NCBI GenBank assembly: GCA_011372105.1
Contig: DRTT01000169.1
Span: 1 to 5,198, forward strand
Source of the DNA: Candidatus Aerophobota bacterium
GTDB lineage: Bacteria; Aerophobota; Aerophobia; Aerophobales; B3-G15
Reading direction: 5' to 3'
DNA length: 5,198 bases
Shown in pieces: positions 1-4,976 of this stretch (its first letter is position 1; each line of letters begins with the position of its first letter). The translations under genes were made by a program, and so were the position numbers. The notes beneath the pieces are model-generated. The model searched no databases and was not told where the DNA came from. It worked only from the letters and a program-made list of their open reading frames with translations.

Positions 1-204
1 CAGGTTCCCCGTGAGGTAAAAGTAGGAATATCTGATGGAACTTATGTTGAGATAAAAAAAGGGTTGAGAGAGGGAGACGTTATTATAGCCACAGGTCTTG
101 AATCACTTATTGAGATGAGAAGAAGACAGATAGAAGCTGAGAGAGGTCAATCACCAAATCAACCGGGAAGAACATTCAGACAGATGCGCAGAGTAATACG
201 CTGA
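1..204 (+). CDS. Periplasmic adaptor (MacA/HlyD-like membrane fusion protein), C-terminal fragment
   Basis: This is the last 67 codons of a gene that starts before the window; the frame is open from base 1 to the TGA at 202-204. The stretch with VKVGISDG followed by [12 protein letters not shown] is the usual C-terminal membrane-proximal segment of RND/MacA-type adaptors, where a 'veI..GL.eGd.Vv' pattern closes the last beta domain. After it comes a strongly basic, probably disordered tail (many Arg, with RRRQ and QPGR) to the stop. Adaptors of this family link an inner-membrane transporter to an outer channel or, in monoderms, to the cell wall. The two genes that follow encode a matching ATPase and a MacB-type permease, which supports the assignment. 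The anchor, hairpin and lipoyl domains lie outside the window, so the subtype cannot be fixed. Confidence 0.8.
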   Translation, partial: QVPREVKVGISDGTYVEIKKGLREGDVIIATGLESLIEMRRRQIEAERGQSPNQPGRTFRQMRRVIR

Positions 205-233
205 TTTTCCGCATAAGAAATTACGAAAAGACC

Positions 234-917
234 ATGATTGAAGCCTTAAACATCAAAAAAAACTACAGGGTAGGTAAGGTGATTGTAGAAGCGCTGCGGG
301 GGATTAGCTTGAAAATAAAAGATGGGGAAGGTGTTGCAATCATGGGACCTTCCGGGTCTGGAAAATCAACTCTCATGCATATCCTCGGGTGCCTTGACAG
401 GCCAACCTCTGGAAAACTTTTTCTGGATGGGCAGGAGGTGGGAAAACTCAACTCAGATGAGCTTGCCAGAATAAGGAATAAAAAGATAGGTTTTGTCTTT
501 CAGCGATTTAACCTTCTTCCACGGGCAACAGCTCTCCGCAATGTTGAGCTTCCCCTAATCTATGCAGGAGTGAAACCAAAGGAAAGAGCAAAAAGAGCAC
601 GACAAGCCTTAGAGAAAGTAGGACTTGGCCACAGGCTTTATCACAGACCAAATGAACTCTCCGGTGGTCAGGTGCAGAGAATCGCAATAGCAAGGGCTCT
701 TGTAACAGATCCCTCACTTATTCTTGCCGATGAGCCTACGGGAAATCTTGACAGCAAGACTGGAGAGGAAATTTTACAGCTTTTTCAGAGACTGAATAAG
801 GAAGGACGTACTGTAGTTGTGGTTACCCATGAAAGATATGTGGCAGAGCATTTTAAAAGAATAATTCATATCAAAGATGGGTTGATTGAAGATGAAGAGA
901 AACCCACCAGGGTTTAA
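234..917 (+). CDS. ABC transporter ATP-binding protein, MacB/LolD type
   Basis: This 227-residue protein is a complete single nucleotide-binding domain that should sit on the cytoplasmic side of the membrane and power the permease encoded next. Visible motifs, in order, are Walker [10 protein letters not shown] (residues 38-46), Q-loop Gln90 in [13 protein letters not shown] signature LSGGQ (142-146) followed by VQR, Walker B LILADEP (162-168) with Glu167 as catalytic base, D-loop NLDS (171-174) and switch His199. The FQ.FNLLP stretch after the Q-loop and [10 protein letters not shown] are hallmarks of the MacB/LolD/FtsE-type (type VII exporter) ATPases. The length is normal for a stand-alone subunit. 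The ATG at 234 gives the expected N-terminus for the family; its ribosome site is weak (GAAAAG, 225-230). It lies 29 bp after the adaptor gene and 43 bp before the permease, so one operon is likely. The substrate is unknown. Confidence 0.93.
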   Translation: MIEALNIKKNYRVGKVIVEALRGISLKIKDGEGVAIMGPSGSGKSTLMHILGCLDRPTSGKLFLDGQEVGKLNSDELARIRNKKIGFVFQRFNLLPRATALRNVELPLIYAGVKPKERAKRARQALEKVGLGHRLYHRPNELSGGQVQRIAIARALVTDPSLILADEPTGNLDSKTGEEILQLFQRLNKEGRTVVVVTHERYVAEHFKRIIHIKDGLIEDEEKPTRV

Positions 918-960
918 ATTTTGTAGCCAGCTTTAAATAAAAAACCGAGGTTAGAAAAAG

Positions 961-2217
961 ATGGATATAAGAGAGACTTTTAGGAGTGCCTTAGATGGCT
1001 TAAGTGCCAACAAGATGAGGTCACTTCTTTCTATACTGGGTATTGTCATAGGAATTGCAGCAGTGGTTGCTATTGTCGCTATAACGCAAGGCTCTCAAAA
1101 GAGAGTTCTTGAAAATATAAGGTCTCTTGGAACAAATCTTATTACTGTGGCTCCTGGAACTATAAGAGGAGCTGCTGGAAGGGTGGCTCGGGAGAGAACA
1201 AATATTTTCACCACAGAAGATGGAGAACTTATCCTCAAAAAAGCACGGGCGGTTGCACAGGTTGTCCCGGTTGTAAGAAGGAATCTCTTACTAAAGTACA
1301 AGGATAAAAACACTCAAATTACTGTATACGGTGTTACCCCTCCTTATGAAGATGTTCTTAATTTCCATGTACAAAATGGGCGTTTTATCACTGAAAGAGA
1401 CCTTGATACCTTCAGCACAGTGATTGTAATTGGAAAGCAGGTGGCAGAGGATTTATTTGGAAACGAAAATCCTTTAGGAAAAGATATCATAGTGAATCCT
1501 CCTGGAAAACCCCTGCAAAAGCATAAATTTAAGGTTGTGGGAGTTATGCAGCCTAAGGGACAGGTAATGTTTCTTAATTTTGATAATCAGGCCTTTATTC
1601 CCCTCACAACTGCTCAAAAGAGAATCCTTAATACAAATTATGTAAATAGTTTCTACATCCAGGCAAAAGATGAAAAGAGCATGGATGAGGCACTTGCTCA
1701 GATAGACGCCATTTTATACTTAAAGTTTCAAGACGACTCAAAATACACAGTTCTCTCTCAGGAGGAAATTCTCTCCACCATGCAAAATATTACAGGAACT
1801 TTCACCATTATGCTGGCAGGAATTGCCGCAGTATCCCTTCTTGTGGGAGGGATTGGAATTATGAATATTATGCTTGTATCTGTAACTGAAAGAACAAGGG
1901 AGATTGGTATTCGAATGGCAGTTGGTGCAAGGAGAATTGACATTCTCTTTCAATTCCTCTGGGAGTCAGTTCTCCTCTGTTTAATAGGAGGAGCAATTGG
2001 AATTGCAACAGGCGTCTTTGGATCAAAACTTATAACTTCCATCGGAGTAAGGATAATACCCATGGGACCTGCCTCTGCTCCATCAGAGATTGTTATATCA
2101 CCACAAACTATTCTCCTTGCTTTTGGCTTTGCTACAGCAATTGGTCTTTTCTTTGGAGTTTATCCTGCCAGTAAAGCCTCCAAAATGGACCCTGTCCAGG
2201 CATTGATGTATGAGTAA
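961..2217 (+). CDS. MacB-type ABC transporter permease (MacB_PCD plus FtsX domains)
   Basis: This 418-residue membrane protein has the MacB/LolC topology. A short cytoplasmic N-terminus is followed by a first membrane helix (about 20-42, starting in MRSLLSILGIVIG). A large extracytoplasmic core domain follows (about 45-275). Three C-terminal helices form the FtsX domain (about 281-306, 328-357 and 381-401). The loop after helix 2 carries ERTREIGIRMAVGAR (310-324), the conserved cytoplasmic coupling segment, and the protein ends with YPASKASKMDPVQALMYE, the typical family C-terminus. Such permeases act as mechanotransmitters: they do not pass substrate through the membrane but drive the periplasmic adaptor. 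Full length and no frameshift. A GAGG at 947-950 lies 10 nt before the ATG. With the two preceding genes it forms a split MacA-MacB-like system of the YknXYZ/LolCDE style; cargo could be an antibiotic, peptide or lipid, which I cannot tell. Confidence 0.92.
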   Translation: MDIRETFRSALDGLSANKMRSLLSILGIVIGIAAVVAIVAITQGSQKRVLENIRSLGTNLITVAPGTIRGAAGRVARERTNIFTTEDGELILKKARAVAQVVPVVRRNLLLKYKDKNTQITVYGVTPPYEDVLNFHVQNGRFITERDLDTFSTVIVIGKQVAEDLFGNENPLGKDIIVNPPGKPLQKHKFKVVGVMQPKGQVMFLNFDNQAFIPLTTAQKRILNTNYVNSFYIQAKDEKSMDEALAQIDAILYLKFQDDSKYTVLSQEEILSTMQNITGTFTIMLAGIAAVSLLVGGIGIMNIMLVSVTERTREIGIRMAVGARRIDILFQFLWESVLLCLIGGAIGIATGVFGSKLITSIGVRIIPMGPASAPSEIVISPQTILLAFGFATAIGLFFGVYPASKASKMDPVQALMYE

Positions 2218-2246
2218 TTAAATTAATCTGTTAAGTTCAGTATGAC

Positions 2247-2274
2247 TTGACGAAGGATAAATTTGGTATAGAAT
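2247..2274 (+). promoter_or_regulatory. Putative sigma70-type promoter of the arsR1-ABC exporter operon
   Basis: A -35 TTGACG (2247-2252) is followed after 16 bp by a -10 TAGAAT (2269-2274); each box is one base off consensus. A TATAAG at 2274-2279 is an alternative -10, but with a poor 21-bp spacer. Transcription would start near 2281, inside or just before the palindrome at 2286-2301. I see no GC-rich terminator between the preceding permease stop and this site, so some read-through from the upstream operon is possible. Confidence 0.55.
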
Positions 2275-2285
2275 ATAAGTAAATC

Positions 2286-2301
2286 TTAATATGCTTATTA
2301 A
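2286..2301. promoter_or_regulatory. Candidate ArsR-type operator (palindrome)
   Basis: The 16-bp sequence TTAATATGCTTATTAA is palindromic except for one inner pair: six outer pairs and the central G-C match. An outer AAGT (2277-2280) and ACTT (2301-2304) extend the dyad imperfectly. It sits between the predicted transcription start and the start codon of the repressor gene, where an autorepressor would be expected to bind. AT-rich dyads of this sort are usual for ArsR/SmtB proteins; the link to this protein is inferred from position. Confidence 0.5.
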
Positions 2302-2306
2302 CTTGT

Positions 2307-2311
2307 GGGAG
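2307..2311 (+). promoter_or_regulatory. Ribosome binding site that sets the arsR1 start
   Basis: GGGAG lies 5 nt before the ATG at 2317. The in-frame GTG at 2305 overlaps the upstream edge of this site and has no Shine-Dalgarno of its own, so the ATG is the better start. Confidence 0.6.
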
Positions 2312-2316
2312 AAGTT

Positions 2317-2652
2317 ATGCCTGATGAAAAGAAGGAAACCTTAATAAAATTATGCAAAGCTTTATCTGATCCAACCAGATTAAAAATATTTCTGTTCCTT
2401 ACAGAGAGAAGTCTGTGTGTAAAGGCTATAGTGAAATTTTTAGGTGTATCGCAACCTGCGGTATCCCAGCATCTAAGGATCTTAAAAGAAGCAGGCCTTG
2501 TCAAAGCAGATAAAAGAGGCTACTGGATGCATTACTCGGCTAATTTAAAAAAATTAAGAGAGCTTATGGATATAATTTTGGAAATTACAGGAAGAGAAGA
2601 AAATAAAAAAGAAAAACATGATCTTCTTAAAAAGGAACTGCAAAATGAGTGA
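2317..2652 (+). CDS. ArsR/SmtB-family transcriptional regulator (autorepressor of ABC exporter operon)
   Basis: From the ATG at 2317 this is a 111-residue winged helix-turn-helix protein, the usual ArsR size. ALSDPTRLKIFLFL (15-28) is the classic helix-2 start of the family, GVSQPAVSQHLRILKEAGLV (43-62) is the HTH with its recognition helix, and KADKRGYWMHY (63-73) is the wing. A charged Lys/Glu-rich tail follows. In the alpha-3 position where arsenic/cadmium sensors have Cys-Val-Cys, this protein has Cys34-Val-Lys36. The only other cysteine is Cys13, and no alpha-5 Asp-X-His zinc site is visible. A classical metal response is therefore uncertain. It is the first gene of a three-gene operon and overlaps the ATPase gene by 8 nt, so the natural hypothesis is a repressor of its own exporter. 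A GTG at 2305 in the same frame would add four residues but lacks a ribosome site. Confidence 0.9.
   Translation: MPDEKKETLIKLCKALSDPTRLKIFLFLTERSLCVKAIVKFLGVSQPAVSQHLRILKEAGLVKADKRGYWMHYSANLKKLRELMDIILEITGREENKKEKHDLLKKELQNE
2632..2637 (+). promoter_or_regulatory. Ribosome binding site inside the arsR1 3' end, sets the ATPase start
   Basis: AAGGAA lies within the last codons of the regulator gene, with the GGA 8 nt before the ATG at 2645. An upstream in-frame ATG at 2618 has no comparable site and would add nine residues not expected for the family, so 2645 is preferred. Confidence 0.6.
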
Positions 2653-3595
2653 AAGTTCTGTCATTCAGGTATCAAATCTTAAAAAGGTTTATGGGAAAAC
2701 CGTAGCAGTTGATAATGTAAGTTTTGAAGTTAAAAAAGGGGAGATTTTTGGATTTCTCGGACCAAATGGTGCAGGAAAAACAACCACAATTCGTATGCTT
2801 ACAGGAGTTATCTTGCCTGATGAAGGAGAGGCAAAAATCTTGGGAATAGATATAAAAGAGGACCCTATTTCTGTAAAAAAAATTATGGGAGTTGTGCCTG
2901 AAGTCTGCAACGTGTACGTTGATCTTTCTTCCTGGGATAACATGATACTTACAGGAAAAATTTATGGTGTAAAAAGGAAGGAAAGAGAAGAAAAAGCTGA
3001 AGAGCTTTTGAAAAAATTCGGTCTCTGGGAAAGAAAAGATGAAAAGACAAGGAAATTCTCCAAAGGAATGAAACAAAGATTAATTCTTGCCATGTCTCTG
3101 ATTCATGAGCCCAAGATTCTTTTTCTGGATGAGCCAACCTCAGGTCTTGATGTGCAAAGCACAAGAATGATAAGGAAGATAATAGAAGAACTCAGGCTAA
3201 AGGGAAAAACCATCTTTCTGACAACTCATAACATTGAAGAGGCAAATCTTCTCTGTGATAGAATTGCTATTATAAACAAGGGGAAAATTGTAGCAATTGA
3301 TTCTCCTGAAAAACTTAAGAGCACCTTTAAAAGAATGCAATCTGTGGAAGTTGCCTTTGACAGGATACCAGAAGATATAAGATGGCTTCATAGCATCCCT
3401 TATGTTAACGAATGCAAAAAGCTGGGAGATAAGTTCCGTGTCTACACAAAAGACCCTGATAGCCTGATAAAAGAGCTTGTAAATTTTGCTGAAAAAAATA
3501 ATCTTAAGTTTATCTCTCTCAATACACTTGGGCCAAGCCTTGAGGATGTTTTTGTAGCACTTACAGAAAAAGTGGAGGCAAAATATCATGAGTAA
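2645..3595 (+). CDS. ABC-2 type transporter ATP-binding protein (DrrA/NatA/CcmA-like)
   Basis: From the ATG at 2645 this 316-residue protein has a full nucleotide-binding domain plus a C-terminal extension. Walker A is GPNGAGKTT (residues 39-47), the signature is FSKGMKQR (138-145) in the SKGM form typical of DrrA-like ATPases, Walker B is ILFLDEP (158-164) with Glu163, the D-loop is SGLD (166-169) and the switch His is His195. At the Q-loop the usual Gln is Glu86 (VVPE), a variant known in some ABC-2 ATPases. About 215-305 looks like the DUF4162-type C-terminal domain, ending in the characteristic SLEDVFVALT. It is a cytoplasmic subunit pairing with the permease encoded next. It overlaps the regulator gene (ATGAGTGA) and the permease gene (ATGAGTAA) by 8 nt each, so translation is probably coupled. 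The substrate is unknown; relatives export drugs, ions or lipids. Confidence 0.92.
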   Translation: MSESSVIQVSNLKKVYGKTVAVDNVSFEVKKGEIFGFLGPNGAGKTTTIRMLTGVILPDEGEAKILGIDIKEDPISVKKIMGVVPEVCNVYVDLSSWDNMILTGKIYGVKRKEREEKAEELLKKFGLWERKDEKTRKFSKGMKQRLILAMSLIHEPKILFLDEPTSGLDVQSTRMIRKIIEELRLKGKTIFLTTHNIEEANLLCDRIAIINKGKIVAIDSPEKLKSTFKRMQSVEVAFDRIPEDIRWLHSIPYVNECKKLGDKFRVYTKDPDSLIKELVNFAEKNNLKFISLNTLGPSLEDVFVALTEKVEAKYHE

Positions 3596-4355
3596 ATTAC
3601 ACACAAAAAGAACATTTCTTTATACCTTAAAAGCTTCTCTTGTGATAACAGAAAAAAATGCCCGGATTTACTACCTGAAAGCTCCTGTCATCATATTTGG
3701 AATTTTATTCCCGGTGTTTTTCTTCCTGGCCTTTGCTCTGGGGAAAAAAGTTGTACCATTTATCCTTGTACCTGGCCTTGTTGCCATGACTTTGTTTTTC
3801 ACTTCATCCTCAGTTGGTCCTTTAATCACCCCCTGGGAGAGAAATGCAAAAACATACGAAAGGCTCCTTGCATCTCCTGTCTCTCTTTCATCTATTCTCC
3901 TTGGCGATATGCTGGCAGGGGTTATCTTTGGCGTGATAATCTCTTCTATTCCCCTTACAATAGGAATCTTATTCTTCAATGCAAAATTTTTTCATCCTCT
4001 TTTTCTTGCAGGAAACATTGTTTTATCATCTCTTTGTTTTTCTTCACTCGGAGTACTCCTTGCATCTCCTGCTGCAGAGGCACCCTCTCAGGTAATGATG
4101 CTCTCCTCTCTTGTAAGATTCCCTCTTATTTTTATAAGCGGGATATTTATCCCTCTTGATAAGCTTCCCTTTTGGGGAAAGGTTATTGCTTTTATATCTC
4201 CTTTAACCTACACTGTTGATGCAATGAAATATAGCCTTTATGACTTAAAATCCTACCCTGCTTTTATTAACATATTGGCGCTTCTTTTCTTCTCTTTTGT
4301 ATTTTTCAGCATCGCCCTTAAAATGCACAGAAAAAACCTTATAAAGGCACTATGA
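3588..4355 (+). CDS. ABC-2 type transporter permease
   Basis: This 255-residue integral membrane protein has six predicted helices at about 33-51, 56-74, 104-128, 136-160, 168-190 and 225-245, the standard ABC-2 layout. Before helix 3, TPWERNAKTYERLLASPVS (81-99) is the conserved cytoplasmic segment of ABC-2 permeases (often 'E+e.gTlE.ll.sPvs'). Helix 5 and the following loop carry FISGIFIPLDKLPFWGK and then ISPLTYTVDAMK, the signature region of the ABC2_membrane family. A strong GGAGG (3574-3578) lies 9 nt before the ATG, and the start overlaps the ATPase stop by 8 nt. It would form the membrane channel of an exporter driven by the preceding ATPase and controlled by the ArsR-like protein. 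The sequence does not reveal the substrate, and with a single permease gene it probably works as a homodimer. Confidence 0.9.
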   Translation: MSKLHTKRTFLYTLKASLVITEKNARIYYLKAPVIIFGILFPVFFFLAFALGKKVVPFILVPGLVAMTLFFTSSSVGPLITPWERNAKTYERLLASPVSLSSILLGDMLAGVIFGVIISSIPLTIGILFFNAKFFHPLFLAGNIVLSSLCFSSLGVLLASPAAEAPSQVMMLSSLVRFPLIFISGIFIPLDKLPFWGKVIAFISPLTYTVDAMKYSLYDLKSYPAFINILALLFFSFVFFSIALKMHRKNLIKAL

Positions 4356-4447
4356 AATTAAAGAGTCAAACTTTTAAAATCAAGTGTTTATACTACCGCC
4401 ATAAGAAAATGCCTCAATCTAAACTCTTGTTTTTACAACAAGCATAA
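4352..4447 (+). CDS. Possible small protein of 31 residues, translationally coupled to the permease
   Basis: An ATG at 4352 overlaps the permease stop by 4 nt (ATGA), and an AAAGG (4343-4347) lies 4 nt before it. The frame is open for 31 codons to TAA at 4445-4447. The product is strongly basic (start MKLKSQTFKIK, then YYRHKKMPQSK) with a hydrophobic LLFLQQA end. It has no recognisable domain. Its placement fits the stop/start overlap habit of this operon, but an open frame of this length can easily arise by chance, and the end runs into AT-rich repeats. I cannot assign a function. Confidence 0.22.
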   Translation: MKLKSQTFKIKCLYYRHKKMPQSKLLFLQQA

Positions 4448-4470
4448 AAAAATAAAAACTAATAAAAACT
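4426..4470. repeat. Small hairpin and 10-bp tandem repeat in AT-rich intergenic DNA
   Basis: CTTGTT (4426-4431) and AACAAG (4437-4442) form a perfect 6-bp stem with a 5-nt loop. Just after it, AATAAAAACT occurs twice in tandem (4451-4460 and 4461-4470), preceded by a further partial copy. A short T-run (4478-4482) follows, but it is far from the hairpin, so this is at best a weak terminator region for the ABC operon. The rest of 4448-4560 is AT-rich with stops in all plus-strand frames and shows nothing else I can support on that strand. Confidence 0.4.
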
Positions 4471-4538
4471 GTTTGCTTTTTTAATGTTAGATGCTGAAAT
4501 AATAACCTACCCTCTAATAACGCTAAAAATGATTATGT

Positions 4539-4567
4539 CCTATAGTTTCTTCTCTATAAGTTGTCAA
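4539..4567 (-). promoter_or_regulatory. Candidate outward promoter at the left end of the IS remnant
   Basis: Read on the minus strand, the left inverted repeat gives a consensus -35 TTGACA (4567-4562), then a 17-bp spacer and a TATAGG -10 (4544-4539). It points away from the IS remnant toward the 3' end of the permease gene. There is no minus-strand gene in that direction within the window, so if active it would make antisense RNA. The evidence is sequence match only. Confidence 0.3.
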
Positions 4568-4921
4568 GCCCCTGGATTTTGAGTAATTGTTCAATTTTTG
4601 GTGGGCACTGAGTGGCATTACTACCTTTTTCACTATATATAAGGAAGCTGAAAAGATACTTGAAAGTATCATTGAGGAAATGAGAAGCTACAAAAGGTGG
4701 CCAGCACTAAGAAGATGGCAAAAATCTCTTGAGAGATGGCATGATGAGATTCTTAATCACTTCATCTCTAAAAGCTCCAATGGTAAGGTAGAAGGTTATA
4801 ACGTAATGGTAAAACTTTTAAAGAGGATAAGCTTTGGTATGAGAAATCCTAAAGCTTATTACAAAGAAAATTATTATGTTGGGGCCTTCCCCATGAGATT
4901 TTCACCACAGCTTCCTTGACA
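4561..4921 (+). mobile_element. Remnant of an ISL3-family insertion sequence
   Basis: A 7-bp inverted repeat, TGTCAAG at 4562-4568 and CTTGACA at 4915-4921, brackets the fragment of an ISL3-type transposase gene. The span is about 360 bp, whereas intact family members are usually well over 1 kb, so most of the interior (transposase N-terminus and both catalytic Asp regions) is missing. Beyond the 7 bp the two ends match poorly. I find no convincing 8-bp target duplication around either end, which fits an old, decayed copy. The transposase remnant is solid; the claim that these repeats are the true termini is weaker, because CTTGACA also serves as a promoter -35 box for the next gene. Confidence 0.5.
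4587..4919 (+). pseudogene. ISL3-family transposase, C-terminal remnant
   Basis: The open frame encodes about 110 residues that match the end of DDE_Tnp_ISL3 transposases. An alpha-helical KEAEKILESIIEEM segment is followed by LRRWQKSLERWHDEILNHF, then the family signature SNGKVEGYNVMVKLLKR and FGMRNPKAY. In this family the Glu in the NG..EG.N motif is the last residue of the catalytic DDE triad; it is kept, but the two Asp residues and the N-terminal zinc-finger/HTH part are absent. Full-length members have roughly 400 residues or more. A stop codon (TAA, 4584-4586) lies directly before the fragment and the only possible start is TTG at 4587 without a ribosome site, so it is not a working gene. 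The TGA stop (4917-4919) falls inside the right repeat. Confidence 0.8.
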
Positions 4922-4943
4922 CTATTTTCATTTTATCTATAAT
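4916..4943 (+). promoter_or_regulatory. Perfect-consensus promoter of the second arsR gene, -35 in the IS end
   Basis: TTGACA (4916-4921) and TATAAT (4938-4943) are both perfect sigma70 consensus boxes, separated by 16 bp. Transcription should start near 4950, 27 nt before the TTG start codon of the ArsR-like gene. The -35 box coincides with the right inverted repeat of the IS remnant and with the transposase stop codon, so it looks like a hybrid promoter made from an IS end plus flanking DNA. Confidence 0.7.
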
Positions 4944-4945
4944 AT

Positions 4946-4967
4946 TTTATGAGCATTTAATCATAAA
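4946..4967. promoter_or_regulatory. Candidate operator of the second ArsR-family regulator
   Basis: TTTATGA (4946-4952) and TCATAAA (4961-4967) form a perfect 7-bp inverted repeat with an 8-nt spacer. It begins 2 bp after the -10 box, covers the expected transcription start and runs into the ribosome site (AAAGG from 4965). This is where an ArsR autorepressor would block transcription. The assignment to this protein is by position and symmetry. Confidence 0.55.
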
Positions 4968-4970
4968 GGT
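4965..4970 (+). promoter_or_regulatory. Ribosome binding site supporting a TTG start
   Basis: AAAGGT, continuing as GGTG, lies 5-6 nt before the TTG at 4977. No ATG or GTG in the same frame lies between this site or the upstream TGA (4950-4952) and the conserved part of the protein, so TTG is the most likely start. Confidence 0.6.
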
Positions 4971-4976
4971 GATAAA

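Noticed and set aside
2305..2316. GTG start for the first ArsR gene, adding four residues
   Set aside because: The GTG overlaps the upstream edge of the GGGAG ribosome site that serves the ATG at 2317 and has no site of its own.
2618..2644. Upstream ATG start for the ABC-2 ATPase
   Set aside because: It would add nine residues not typical of the family and lacks a ribosome site; the AAGGAA at 2632-2637 fits the ATG at 2645.
2672..3604. Long minus-strand open frames (up to 135 codons) opposite the ABC-2 ATPase gene
   Set aside because: They are antisense to a clearly conserved ATPase, have low-complexity Phe/Ser/Cys-rich translations and no recognisable motif.
4426..4482. Rho-independent terminator after the ABC-2 permease
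   Set aside because: The 6-bp hairpin is followed by an A-rich stretch, not a T-run; the T-run at 4478-4482 is over 30 nt away and its only partner stem (AAGCA/TGCTT) has a very long loop. No convincing terminator in either direction.
4587..4919. Functional small protein encoded by the transposase fragment
   Set aside because: It begins directly after a stop with a TTG and no ribosome site, and covers only the C-terminal part of an ISL3 transposase without the two catalytic Asp residues.
4531..4952. Target-site duplication around the IS remnant
   Set aside because: The bases just outside the two inverted repeats (TATAAGT on the left, CTATTTT on the right) do not match as an 8-bp direct repeat; only scattered CTATA similarity is seen.
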